DNA from: Pomacea canaliculata | Lineage: Eukaryota; Mollusca; Gastropoda; Architaenioglossa; Ampullariidae | Assembly: GCF_003073045.1 (NCBI RefSeq) | Contig: NC_037595.1 | Coordinates: forward strand, 15,970,252-16,034,251 | Direction of reading: 5' to 3' | DNA length: 64,000 bases | In this document: one piece after another, positions 20,521-33,081 of the stretch | Layout of the letters: every line of letters starts with the position of its first letter | Position numbering within the stretch: the stretch's first letter is position 1 | Notes under the pieces: model-generated | The model's input: the letters and a program-made list of their open reading frames with translations, nothing else | The model's database searches: none | What the model was told of the DNA's origin: nothing | Made by a program: the position numbers and the translations under genes

Positions 20521-23500
20521 CATATTTCTCCCTTTTTTGTTTTGCTTTGTACTTTTTTTCTTCGCGATGTTTGATCTTGATGTCGATGTCGTGGATTACT
20601 CCTGGTAGTTACCTCCCTTCCTCGAGTCCCTGAGGAGGTCGGCGCCAGACGGCGAACAGATGGTGTTCTGCGAGTCTCTGATCGTTTTGTTGATGTTGGT
20701 GGTGTAGTGGTTGTTGTAGAACAGACGGACACGTCACACACCTGCCACTCCTGCTCTGTCTTGGTCGTGTAACACCACGGTCTGCTGCGTCGGTTCTTGC
20801 TGGGGTTTCGGCAGTAGTTGTGGTTGCCCAGTCCGTCGGAATCTTCCTTGACTGCGCCGCTCTCGTCCTCACCGCTGGAGGCTTTGGTGAGGTTGTGTGC
20901 ACGTGGGTAGTGCTCAGTCCACTTCTGGCACGTGTAGCCATCTACCGTGTGGTCCAGATCACCCCTGTAGTCCCGACCGTCACTGTGGCCGAGGGTGAGA
21001 CACGGACCTGTGTCAAGAAAACCGTTTACATCAGGTTTGACTTGCACGTGCAAAGCAGACCAAAGCGACTGAGCTAAATGTTATGTAAACAAGGCTAGAA
21101 AGCCATACATTTGTTTTCATCATGACATAAACTGAAACACAGAGTTTAAAACACTATAGCTACAACTATATGATCGCCGTACTTACGTCTAGCTCGCCGT
21201 TCACATATAAACGGGTAGGTGAACTCGGGTAGCTGATGTTGGGAGCCTGCCCAAGCTCCTCTCCACTCTGTTCTCTTTGTCGTGCGGTTGAAGTGGATGA
21301 CCATTGAGGTAATGTGAGTCCGGGTGACCTTTGGCCCAGTTGCTGTAGGTCATCTGCCTGGCGTCAGACTCCTTCTGGTACCTGTAGGTCACATATAATC
21401 ATCAGGGCGTTTTACGGAGGGAACAAAGTCTAAAAAAGTCTGAGTAGGTCCTCACTAAGCCCAACCTTTGACTATCTTCTGACTGGGAAAGGTCATTAGT
21501 CTAGACGCAACGAGCAAGTAAGTCGATTGTAAGTACAAGACACGCCCCTCTCCTGTTACTACCTGTAATCACTCGTGAATGAGGTACTCGTATGCTGGGA
21601 GGCTTGGGGAAAGCAAGTATTTCAATCACAGGCCCGACTGCAACCTGAAACAGCTACCTTGTATTTCAAGGATCATGGATGTCTGTACTAACCATGGACT
21701 TCTTCCTGCACTGTTCACGTTAACCCTTAGTCTTCAGCTGTATGAGTATCTCCAATAAATACAGTGGAGTATAAATACAATATGGAGTACCCCCACTAAA
21801 TACTGTATACATCGACTCCTGTCATACTGTAATGGCAGATAAACATGGTTCAACAATATTCCTGGGATTCTCACCACACCATCCTGTTGGTGGTGTTCTC
21901 AACCCTGCCGCCTGTTCGCCACGTGGCGACAGCAGGGAATCGAGCGCCAATGCGTTTGGCCAAGAACTCGTCTTCTCGCTTGGTCTCGATGAACACGAGA
22001 TGAGAGTTGAGGTCCTCGCAGTATTTGGCTGCTGCGGCAAACTGCTTCTTGAGCTGAGGGATGAACTTGTAGCAACTGGAATCGTGTTTCACCCAGGACT
22101 TGGGGCACACTGGAGTCAGACAAACAGCCGCGAGCAGCAGCGAGCAAGACTTCAATACAAATATGGGTGAGAAGTAAAATGCACAACTTGTATTAAGGAC
22201 AAAGGATACAGGACATAAAAAAACCAGATACCTTATTTTGCTAAAATAAGCGGGCTGTTTCTAGTGATTACTGATCCCATTTCAACCAACAGAATGTGGA
22301 ACAAAAAGCCTGTGAATTGTTGGTACGTTTAGCGACACCTATATCAGAACTTACTTGCAAAGGGTATCTAAAGTAGAGAGTTTACAATGTCGAGGTTTTG
22401 GTGCTAGCCACTGGCATGTAGGGAAGCTGCCACGACTGCTGGCGTCTCAAAAGCCTTAGCGTATACAGTGGCTTGTTGGGTGCCTGTGTACCTGTGTACC
22501 TAGATACCTATATACCTTTGTACCTGTGTAATGGATACCTATATCCTTTGTACTTGGATACCTGAATACCTGTGTTATGGATACCTATGCAGCACAGCAC
22601 ACATTCCGAGTGCAGCCGACTCCTAAGTAGTTAGGGTTAATCTAACCCAGCTCCTAAGTGGGTCACTTCCTTCCTAAAGGGTTTGTTAGCAACAGTTAGC
22701 AAGAGAGAAGAGAGAGCGCCACCTGGTCCGGAGATGTCAGTTTGTTACGTCACTCTGCGACAACCAGAAGGTCACGTGACTACTTTTTCATTTGCTTTAT
22801 TGGCATTGGTCTTATTCCATCGTGTGGAAGACCGTTGTTGTTAGGAAATATACTGTGTAACCTACTGTGTGTGAGGTGAGCGACTGTCAACACAAACATT
22901 TCTCTTACCTGTCTTGTTGGTGTCCATCTGCAAGTTACAGTCGTACATGTCGCGCAGCTGAGCCACGTCGATGTTACTGAGTGTGCTGCGAGACTTGAGA
23001 CTTATCCCCAGCTTTTTACCGACCCCAGTCACCTGCACATTGCAGACAAACTGCACTGTCGCTTTTTGCAAAGTGATTACACCTGTGTACACAATATCTT
23101 ATCAATTTACTTACACACCCTGACCACACTGTCGGGACTACTGCGCGACGACAACAAAGACGACGACGACGACGAATGATGACGACGACGACAATGATGA
23201 TGATGACAACTCACCTCTATAGTGGGTTGACCGTTGCGAGTGAAGGCGTGCGTGGAGTAGTGCATGATTGATCTGTAGTCATACGGATATCCACGGGACG
23301 TGGCCAATGCTGGACCAATTTTCTGGAAATCGGGCAGGAATTTCTCCGAGACATTTTCCTCCAGCACGCGCACATACTTCGTCACGGTCACTCCGTGCCT
23401 GTCAAAAAGGTCAGAAGGTCATTGAGTCAGCGCCATCAGTACAAAAGATCTAGAATATTTGGATAAAACATTGTAATATCCGTGTCACCAATCGAACGTA

Positions 23501-24614
23501 TTTGATTAAAACATTTAGGTTTTGTTTAGGTTAGATAACACATAGATGAACACATAGATGAACATATAGATGAACACATAGATGAACGTGCATACAGAAT
23601 AAGCATTGAGTAAAAAAAAAGGGAAACTAGATAAATATAAATATGTGTACACTTGAAAAACAAGACCGAAATGTCAAGGGGACTGGTGACTGTATAGACA
23701 CACTGAGTGAGTGAGTCAGTGAGACAACTTTTTGTTGGTGTGAACTCAGGTTGCAGCACGCTGGAAGTGGACTGGGGGGAGTGAGCCTACCTGCTCGTGC
23801 CAGACTCCCAGACTGTGTGTTATCTCGTGCACCGCCGTGCCCACGTTGTCACAGCCTGTCCCCAAGCTCAGCAACTGACCTCCGCCAACTCGCCCTATAC
23901 CTGACCAGCAGCTAGGACACACAGAACCATGAACAGCCGCCATAACAGAGACCACGATCCCTCATTCTTGTTAGTAACAACATCTACATTAGGATCAACA
24001 CTGTTTTCTTCCGTAATACAAATAATGGCAGGGATGGTGATAAAGACAGTCTTACGCAGGGTGATTGAGAAGCTTGATGATAAAAGCCTCACCCAGGGTC
24101 ACTGATGAACTTGATGAAGTCTGCGTCGTGTTGCTCCTTCTGTCGGAACCGAATGCACGTGACTTTGTGGATGTGCGAGAAGGCCTGCAGCACCGCACTC
24201 CGTGCCATGGGCGCTGCCACACAACATGAGGGACTGGTGTCAGTAGTCTAAGGATCGCTTCTAGGGCTACAGTAAAATTTGTTGCCAAAAGAAGCATAGG
24301 TATATTTGGGCGAGTGGGTACCCCTGTGTATGTGGCCACTAATGCCAGGACAAATTAACTAAGACGAAACCAGAAAATATAGCTGCCTTAAAATGTCAGT
24401 GACAATGAGGCTCACTCAAAGTGTCAGTGACAATGTGGCTCACTCAAAGTGTCAGTGAAGATGTAAGGCACGACACCGTTTTTCCAGAGTCTTTTGCGCA
24501 TGCGTACTGTTGCTCTCTTGTGTCGCCGCTTCTTGCTGTAGAGACTGGGATAGATGAAGCGGGCGACGTTGCTGTCGACGATGATGTCTCCCTGGTAGAA
24601 GACCGTACCACCTG
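20520..24614 (-). CDS. Astacin zinc metalloprotease with C-type lectin and kringle domains (5' end not found)
   Basis: Seven exons read right to left: 24444-24614, 24093-24213, 23791-23911, 23215-23398, 22909-23032, 21875-22109 plus 21187-21381 (lectin), then 20520-21007. Order: prodomain end with FYQGD and furin-like RRHKR, astacin domain starting WKNGVVPY, zinc site HEITHSLGVWHEQ (canonical HExxHxxGxxHE), Met-turn SIMHY, closing DVAQLRDMYDC; C-type lectin from CPKSWVKHDSSCYKF to YPFICE; kringle with six cysteines (CLTLGHSDGRDYRG, CQKW, NYCRNP, PWCYT, CDVSVC); Thr/Pro-rich then Lys-rich tail. Splice phases agree throughout. Two exons hold single-base frame breaks (near 23378 and between 21187 and 21270). 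No signal-peptide exon was identified upstream. Likely secreted; substrate unknown. Confidence 0.85.
22478..22592. repeat. Intronic minisatellite of TACCT phrases
   Basis: Phrases such as TACCTGTG, TACCTATA and TACCTTTG repeat about ten times in the intron between the astacin and lectin exons. Confidence 0.65.
23146..23210. repeat. GAC/GAT trinucleotide microsatellite in intron
   Basis: Runs of GAC followed by GAT, ending five bases from the splice donor of the Met-turn exon (23215-23398). Length variation here could affect that donor. Confidence 0.75.
24390..24449. repeat. 28-bp tandem repeat that copies a splice donor
   Basis: The unit TGTCAGTGACAATG-GGCTCACTCAAAG occurs twice in full and a third time in part where it becomes the end of the first astacin exon. 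Each unit contains, on the minus strand, the donor CTTTGA|GTGAG, so the true 5' splice site (exon edge 24444) is followed by at least one near-identical decoy. Confidence 0.75.
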
Positions 24615-27600
24615 CTTGTAAGAAAGACGAGAAAGCAAAGCGAGAGTGGTGTGTCACCAGAGTGGCTAAGTAAGCCATCATCTGCGAGCAGTTCTTGAAT
24701 ATCAGTGCTGCAGTGTCTATATCTACAGTCTACACAGAGTCCATAATAACAACAGAGTCTACAGACTGCGTTCTCTATATGCGTTGTCTATATTCTTGAT
24801 GTCTACTGATGCTGTACCACTCCTGATCTTCCACTCATGTAGAGCGTTCAGGAATAGAAAATAATAACGACTTTCCACTTTTAAATGATTTGTAATTTTA
24901 CTGTCATAGCATTTTAATCAATAGTCGTTCTTGTTCTATTTCAGGTTATCTTTATCACCAGCTCCAGGACTGTTACTGCCACCTGTAGGTCTATTGATGA
25001 CATTTCTAACGTCTTTGCTCACCTGTTCCTTCTGGACGAGGAGCCGGTGCCTCACTAGATTCTCCTGACGAGCCGCACAGTGATGGCGGACACAGGTCTG
25101 ACAACACACGATGAGACAGCAGTGGAGGACACGAGTTTGATTAAATAAGTCATAAGTGTGATGTGTGATGACAAAGACAAGTCTGGCAAGAAACATTAGG
25201 GTACAACGATAGGATACAGATACACATACTGTAGTGACAAGAGAGGGCAAAGATTATGGGCCTCACCCATGCTGCGGTCCTGCACTGCCAGCTTCCCCCG
25301 TAAGTAGTAATGAGAAATTATATTTCTTAGCTAAATTGATGAATTATCTTTAACCAGAGCGACAAATGGTAGGGAATAGTTTGTTTTTCGTACTCTTGTT
25401 TCATTGGGTCATGACTGCGGCAAATCCTGACATTCCTTTGAGTTCTGGTCGAAGGACAGATTTGGTGATAAGGCTACAGGCTATCAGTCCGGGCTGTCTC
25501 CTCAGGTCGCCCTGTGTTACCAGGGTGAGTTCTGTACACCGCCAGTCCACTGGTCCCGAGCTCACATTGACTTCTAGCCGACAGAATTTCATATCAAGCG
25601 CCGCCATTTGTCTCCAGGCAGATACCCAGCTACCTGAATACCCAGATACCCAGCTACCCGCTGCAGGGGAAGTGATGTTAAAATCACACAGTCTGTGGAC
25701 AAAGGGACCAGACATGCACTTCGCTGCTGTGGTCACGTGACCTAACTGTGAATTAGGCATCTGGTCCAACTTTCTTGTTTTCGGAGTGTGAGGTCGGAGC
25801 GGTCACAGGGAGTGACTACATCCTTCAGCCACCGCCATCAGCACGTGCGACACCCCCTCCTACCTGTCTGTTGAGGTCTGCAGCGCTCAGTGAAACTACT
25901 AATTGCGAGCAACGACGACAACAGGAGTCTGCTGTCGCTTAGCACCCCGGGTGAGGTGAGCAGGAAATCAATGTCGCTAGTGGGCAACGCCGATACAGAC
26001 AAAGGTGACAGTTTACACAAATTACACAACAAACATGTTCACAACTGGGGGAAACATCATGATTGTCCCCTACAGGTGTTCCACTGGAGGTAAGGGACAA
26101 ACATGACAACTGCTTTTTAGATTCTGCTCCCTGCAGAAAACACCTTCATCATTACTGACGACAAGGGGAGATAAAAAAGGCGGGTGATAACAGTAAGAGA
26201 AAACTGTAATTGAAAGGCTTGGGGAGGCAGTAGGATGGAGGTATGAGAGAAAGGATCGTTAAAAAGAGAGGGAAGTTAGAATGAAAGACACTTGCACTTT
26301 CTGTCTCATAACATTGCAATTAAACAGCACGTCACGTGCTCTCATGTATGGAACGTCAGTCTGACGGTTTGTACATGTGACGTACGAATGGTACGTCATT
26401 GTGCCAAATGATTCATGGGAGTTAATGCTGATGGAATGTCACTATGACTGTCGAGTGCGGTTGTAATAATGAAATGTAAACAGAAATATATCGTACTTAC
26501 TGAAATTTATTTTCCAAACGTCCCAGGTGTGCGACGTTGTCTTGTGAACATGAGTGATAATGTCAGCTGTGGGAGCGCCATCTACTGGTGTGGCCATACA
26601 CATTTGGCAGTCGTCGATAGACGAGACAGACTCATGGCTATTACTAAGGAAAAGAGAGGGCAAAGGTTATGGACCATCGCCATGCTGGGTCTCACACTGC
26701 CAGCTTCCCAAAGTCAACTGTCGACTAGATGCGGTCTGTTCAGTTTCAAGAAGTGCTGACTGAATGTCGGCTGTCCACTTGCTGCAGTCTGTTCAGAAGC
26801 AGGAGGCGGTGACTGGATGTTCACTGTCAGCTTACTTCAGTCTGTTCAAAGTTGTGACCTGGCTACGTGGTGACCCTGGCTACGTGGTGACCCTGGCTAG
26901 GTTGCACTGTGGCAAAACTGCCAAGCCTTGGGGCACAGAAGGGAAACTGAATAACACGTAAGTCAGTATTCAATGAGTCTCTTGTGCATCATTTGTCTTT
27001 TTATTTTTGACTTTTTATCCTCAAAAGGAAACCAAATTTCGCTCACTCGTACATCCGAGTGCCTGTTGTCCTACAATTATAAGCTTTACAAACTCCAGCA
27101 GAAACAGACATCTGCTTCGTGGTAATCACCGTTGTCATTGTTAGCCGAGGTGGGTGAGATCGACATACAGACTACTACAGACCTGAAGCCCAGCCAGCCA
27201 GTCAGCCAGCCAGAGGGAAGGAGTGGTATCACGTGCAGATGGCGTCGCGGACAGAACAACAATGACGCCCGAGTCTGTCTCGCCCCGAAAGTACGTTGAC
27301 TTTTTAGTGTCAGAGGTCAGATTTCCAGCCGGAGGTCCGCACTTTGCAGTCTTCTCACAAACCTGTGTGTGACTACCTCGTCGGAGAGAGTTGGGGAGAG
27401 GGGTCGGAGGGAAAAAAGTCAGGGTGAGTCAGCCGAGTGCTGCGGCTTGGCGCTGCCGTACTGACAGTGCTGCGTCTCGCTGCAAGCCTTCTGAAGCTTT
27501 TAAAGGCCTGCGGTCAAACACACAGCACACTGACTGACAGGTGCAGCACCAGTAAATCGAAGACAGCAGACGACTGCACCCCTGAAATACCTGCCCCAGT

Positions 27601-28522
27601 TGTGGATAGACGACAGTCAACAGTCTTCGCAATCAGTGCTACTGGATCATCTGTCCAGCACTCTGTTGTATGTGGCACACCCCGGGTAGGCAGGCCGGGT
27701 ACGTTATGACTTTCCAGCAGAGCGAAGATAATTTGAGTTCAGGCGACCGAACGCACAAAAGAGGTCACTCGAAAAAAAAAAAATGGGTGGCAAGGCCAAT
27801 AAAAAGGTAGAACACAAAATGAAAGGGAAGTAATTTTGAACAGAACTTATTATCTCCCTTCTCACAAATGACTAGCCGCCTACCATTCTACCCATCCCAT
27901 ATATTCTAAAAATGTAGTTAAAAATAGATGTTGTGATGCACTAGTCCCGGTAACTTCACATTAGACTGGTCCCTGATGACGCAGTAATGGTCAGTACGAT
28001 GCACTAACTGCTCTGGTGTTCAGATGTTGGATGATAGTGTACACTGTACACTGTACACCATTGGCCACTGAACAGCACACGGTAGTCAACAAAGGTTTTA
28101 TTGACTCAGGGAGCAACTGAGGCACGAGACTGGGTAGGTGGGATAAAGGTAAGGGGAAGGGGTGTCATCAGTGTCGGATATAAAGACCGCCTTGAGAGAG
28201 TCAGTGACAGTCTGGGCACGAAACTCAAACAGCTGGGTATTATTCCGCCATTATTTTGAACCCCGTGAACCTCTTATCTTAGGGCCCTAGTGTGCGTGCA
28301 TGTTCTCTTTCTCACACACACACACACAGACACATGAACACACATAAACACACGTATACACACAGACAATTTTGCTCCTTCCACCGCCGTGCTCTATAGT
28401 CAAGGGACAAAATCCACCAATGAAAAAGTTTGTTCTGTATGATTGTCTCCCTTCTTAGCAGCCCTGACACAATTTAAAAAATTAAAAAAACTTTCGGGCG
28501 GACTGTTTCGTGATTACTGGTG
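24615..28522. other. Long intergenic stretch, no gene recognised
   Basis: May contain the missing 5' exons of the protease (minus strand), but none could be identified. A minus-strand open frame at 25401-25769 (122 codons, a few cysteines) has no known domain. A 57-bp segment at 25239-25295 recurs at 26654-26709, and a 17-bp phrase CTGGCTACGTGGTGACC repeats at about 26857-26902. The part 27120-27720 is GC-richer. A CA-rich run lies at 28311-28376. Confidence 0.4.
28311..28376. repeat. CA-rich microsatellite
   Basis: CACACA core followed by imperfect ACACA-GA/AACACA units. Confidence 0.75.
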
Positions 28523-28530
28523 ACTCCAGG

Positions 28531-28828
28531 CAGGCCTGACGAGAGGGGGGGACAGGGGGGTCTGGTGTACCCGGGCCCGCGGCTGTCAAGGGGGCCCGGC
28601 CTTGGTCAGTGGATTTTTTTCTTCTTCTTCTCCTTTTCTTTTTCTTTTAAAGAAAGGTCTAAGGACAGAACACCCAAGCATTACACATGCAGAAGTTGAG
28701 TTTGAGTGTAGATATTGAAATTCGAATTGTAAACATACATTATATACTGGGAAAATAATTTACGATTACAAGTACAAGGGGCCCGGAGAGGTCTGTCCCG
28801 GGGCCCGGGCTGGCTCTCGGCGGCCCTG
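28531..28828. mobile_element. Non-autonomous hAT-type MITE, 298 bp, with 8-bp TSD
   Basis: The left end CAGGCCTGACGAGAG and the complement of the right end CAGGGCCGCCGAGAG match at 12 of 15 positions. The octamer ACTCCAGG flanks both sides (28523-28530 and 28829-28836). Sub-terminal regions are rich in GGGCCCGG on both strands, and the AT-rich middle has no transposase frame. It differs in sequence from the hAT-type elements at 3099 and 51999, so it is a separate family. Confidence 0.85.
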
Positions 28829-28836
28829 ACTCCAGG

Positions 28837-30123
28837 TGGCACTAGGATGCTGTTTGATGAACAAGCAGGAATCTGGCCTGACAGTTACCTCTTTGTGATT
28901 TGTTTGTCATCTGGTCTTCGGTATTCTGTGTCGATTTTTCGCTAAATGGTCGGGAGGCTTGTGGTTAGCTCTTTCTTCCTCATGTGTGGGTGTTCTTGTG
29001 TACAGTCAATCCAGTCTCACTCATCAGTCACTGACTGTTTTTAACTCATTGGCAGGATACACATTAGCCACTGTCTCCCCTAAGTCCCAATTAACTATGT
29101 TCCCCATCACTGTCTCCATGATGAGTCACATCTCACTGTTTTATTCTTAGTCATATCAGTCACCGTCTTCCACATCAGTTCCTGTTTCGTTTTTATTATT
29201 GTCTGCTGGTTAAAGATAAGTAATTTGCCTTATTTTACTTTTGCATTCACACTGTATAATTTGTGCAGCAACACTATCTCAAGTGATCCATACATTCACT
29301 CCTTCGCTCAGTGTAGTTCCTGGTAGTGTCAAGGCGCGCACCACTACTGACAGGGCGTGACACTGCCCCGTGTACAGCTAGTACCATAATTCAGGTGCCA
29401 AAATTTGTTATCAGATTAACCAGTCCTTGTGTCTTTTTTTTTCCTCAGAGGGATTTATGCTATGTCAATATTTGGTCCCCAGAAAAGTGGTCTCTAAACC
29501 CTCACTCACTTTTTTTAATGAATTATTTGCATTTAATAATTGCAACTTACAAAATAAAATTGTTTTCATACACTTTAGACTTTTAATTTGATTTATGTCT
29601 TTCGTTCTGATAATGGCCTTCCAAATAAAATTTTAATCACTCTGTACTGTAGTGCTGTGCATGCTTGCTGTACACACAAGAGCCAAATCGTGAAGTTTTT
29701 GAACAAAGACTTTCAACGATTTATGTTAAGCTTTTATTATGTACATGAAAAACCCACAGCATACAGTATGCTTGACTCATAAAGGTATTTCAGACCGAAG
29801 TGAACAACTGAATCCTGAATCACATGACCACATCGTTCGACCAGTTCAGCCTTATGACCAGGACTTCTAGAACCACGAACTATACATATACACTAATATG
29901 TATATATACTGTATATACAAATACAGTTTAAGCCAGAAGAGGCAGAAGAAACATACATAATAAAGTAAGCAATATGTCATACTCAGGCGTTGCATTTTAC
30001 AAGCAGACATGTACTTCCTGTCCTCCTGCAGCTCAGCTCCACCTAGACAGTTGTCTCTTATTTCTTGATTAATATCGCTAGTAGAGATTGCTAGCAGTTG
30101 CCGCCTCATCAAAAGATTTGACA
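28837..30123. other. Intergenic DNA, no gene seen
   Basis: AT-rich, short open frames only, with a TATA-rich stretch near 29881-29925. Downstream flank of the first RING-C1q gene. Confidence 0.35.
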
Positions 30124-30129
30124 TTTATT
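30124..30129 (-). terminator. Polyadenylation signal of the 30-33 kb RING-C1q gene
   Basis: AATAAA on the minus strand, 65 bp beyond the stop codon at 30194. It is the nearest canonical signal and suggests a short 3' UTR. Confidence 0.5.
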
Positions 30130-30193
30130 TGACATCAGTATCAGCACCATTCCTAGTTGACACCAGACCTGGCCTGACTGTTGTACAATAAGC

Positions 30194-33081
30194 TCATGGT
30201 GTTTCCATCTCAGGCTGTATCAGCATGCCACTGAATGACACTCCCCCTAGCAGTCTGATGTCCCCCACACTCCAAGCCCTCGTCCACACCTTCTGGCCTG
30301 CACGCAGCTTCTGCACCACGTGACACGTGCAGCTTGCGCCCTCCCCCGTCTCGCTCTCGTAGGGCACTGACTTCGTGACCTGAGTTCCGTCCACAACGAT
30401 GTAGACTTCAGCGTCGCCGCTTGTTGACGGCCTGAGGACAGTGGCGATGAACAGGTAGATACCAGAGATGGGAGCCTTGAAGACGCCGGCTTTGATGTTG
30501 TAGCCGTTGCCCACGTTGGACTTGACATCATTAAAGACGAGCGGACCCCGAGTGTTTACCGATGAAAGAGAGGTCAGGTTAGCTTGAAAACCAACCAATT
30601 TGCTTGATTTCTCTGAAATAACAAAAAAAAAAAAAAAAAATAAAATAAAATATGGCTGTTTATTCAAGTCAAATAATTTAGACGTAAGAGTCTTTGAACG
30701 CGCGCGTGCATATGTATGTGTGTGCATGCATCTGTCGTAAGTGACACAAAACAAATTTGTTCACATACCTTTTAATCCTGTGAAAGATTTATCCAAGTTT
30801 GTAAAATGCTGATGCAGTTGTGAGTTGCTTTCCAGAAGAGTGGCGACGCTGCCTTTAACCACTTCAAGACTAGTGTGTAGGTCACTGACGTCTTGCTGCA
30901 CCCAAGAGTTATCTCCACCGAGATCCCCCAAATTACGTCGAATGCCACTCACGTCTTCCTGCAGCCTGCAGCTTTCGTCCGCCATCTTGTTGTAATCTTG
31001 ACGTAAAGCATCGACAAGCCCTCGCAACCGCTCGTTCTCTTCCTCCAATGACGTCATTCGCTGATGGAGCTGTCAGCGCGTCAGACGGTGACTGTGTCAG
31101 GGACGGAGCCGTGGACTGGTTCACACCTTACCTCTGTAGCCTCGCTTTGGCTCGGGTCAGCTGCACCAGGCTCATACTTGTCGTACACCGTGCCGACATA
31201 GCTCTGAAGACTACTCAGATCAAGAGCCTCCTCGTTGAAGGTGTGCACGAACTGCACGGATGGCCTGTCTCTGAGCTGCTGATAAAACTGAAGCTCGCTG
31301 TCACCCAGGAGACTCTGCTGCACGTTTGCTGACGTCACGGGCGCAGCTGCGGGGGAATCCTTCATCAGAAGCAGCTGCGACAACTGGATGTGTTTTCTGC
31401 GAGCCACGCTCATCTCCTCCCGGATTTTCCGTCCTCGTTTCTGGCCATGTCGGCCAGCGACCGCCGGCTTTGTTCCTCTGCCTGCTTCAGCAACGCCCTC
31501 ACGCCGTCGACGCGTCTGCTGATGTCGTTGTCTGCCGCTTTGCGTTGTCGTCGCACGTCTCCCTCGTCGTCTCCCATGCGAGCCAGGGCCGCCTCCAGCA
31601 GCATCATTGCTCAGACACCTCTCCTCGTACGGCAGGTTGTGGTCGTCCTGCGAGGTCAGCTGACGCCTGGAGGTCAAAGGTTGCACGCAGTGGGTGTGGC
31701 CAGGCATGAGTTTTTCGTGACATCGCTGACATCGAAGACACAGGTTATTTTTACACTCGGTGCACACGTACCGAGCCTCCTGACCCTCGTCACAGAAGCC
31801 ACACAGCAAGGATCCTGCCCGGGACCTTCCTCGTGATCCAGGTAAAAGTTGGTCTAAAACATTTTTAAAAGACAAAGAAAAAAAGGAAATTAAAGCAAGA
31901 CACTCTTCAAACGTTCCTCGAGCGAAAGTCCAGTTAGCCTCGGTTACTGAGGTTATGCGAGATATTGTAATTATCGGTATAAGTCACATCACAGTCGCCT
32001 GTCACATCACAATAATCAGCAACACCTCACATCAAAAACGTGTTTGTCAGCATCATTATCAATCACATCATCAGCCAAACAAAGGAAAAGTATTTGCTTT
32101 AGGGAGTTGGGGGATGCACATAGACACATGAAAAAGGTTTTAGACTGACACACACACCTGTCACATCACAAACACACAACACACACACGTGTAGGTGCAG
32201 AAGCGAGGTGACTTCACCTGTATTTTTTTATTTACCTGAAACTGGTTTACGCCGCCAGGAGGCACCACAATGTCTTGTCGGCATGTTGGACAAGGAAAAG
32301 TCAAGGTCCTTTCTGTTCGCTCACTTCCTGGTCATCGTCCTCAGCTCTCTGTGATCCGGAAATCGTCTGTGGAGAGATGAAACTCGCTGCTTGTAAAACA
32401 AGGCCGGATCTTTGGACAGTCAGCTGCTTGGGGCTGAGTCGTTAGCAGGTGAATGGATTATTTGAGTCACGTGGCTATCAGGTGACTAGGTGTCTGTGAC
32501 TGGGGACAGCAGCGTTCGGTTGTCTGCTTATCGCTAAATCAGTTTTTAAAAGACAGAATGGACCACTTTACGTATGTCCTGCAAGTGAATGCGTTTGTAT
32601 TATTTTCAACAAAACTTTGAAAATAAACACCCGAAAGCAAAACCGTCTCCTTAAAAAGTTCCCTAGAATGATTAGCTTTGCATCCCCAAGCATCAGGGAG
32701 GAGGTTTGTTTACTGCAATCCGATGACCTAATGGAAAGAAGTGAGCAGTCCTAGGAAGCAACTTTCGTTTTCGTTTTGGCCAATAAGCTTGTAGACAGTC
32801 GATAAAGAAACAAAGAAAGAGTATGACAACTGAATTAAAAGTCACTGACGATTGTACTCGACAAGGTGTTTTTATCTCAGGCATGATATGACACACAGGA
32901 CACTAGCAGCACGATGTGACATACCCCGGGTACTCACCAGCGTTGCCCGTGTCTCCAGGTCACGTAAGCACGACAGGCAGAAGGTGTGGTAGCAGGGCAG
33001 CAGCTTGGGGTTGCGGCCCCTGTACGACTCCAGACACACGCCACACACATGTGGGTCATCGGTTGCGCCCCCAGTCGCCAT
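30194..33081 (-). CDS. RING / B-box / coiled-coil / C1q protein (TRIM-like E3 ligase), gene A
   Basis: Five exons: 32938-33081, 32236-32366, 31132-31853, 30769-31069, 30194-30612. Exon 1 starts MATGGATDDPHVCGVC and carries the first RING half (CYHTFCLSC); exon 2 completes it (FPCPTCRQD). Exon 3 has a B-box (CGFCDEGQ, CTECKNNLCLRC, then His pair) and coiled coil. Exon 4 is coiled coil (SLEEENERLRGL). Exon 5 is a C1q domain with GVFKAPISGIYLFIAT. Known families suggest a cytosolic ubiquitin ligase whose C1q jelly-roll would replace the usual recognition domain (inference). No signal peptide. The donor and acceptor phases fit only if exon 2 is one base short and exon 3 is net one base short; exon 3 shows about three local frame changes. 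These may be assembly indels or a young pseudogene. Confidence 0.75.

Noticed and set aside
23146-23210. CRISPR-like array or coding Asp-rich tract
   Set aside because: It is a plain GAC/GAT microsatellite inside an intron; no spacers, and eukaryotic context.
25401-25769. 122-codon minus-strand frame as a 5' exon of the protease
   Set aside because: No prodomain motif or signal peptide, and no splice donor in the right phase to join the exon at 24614 was convincing.
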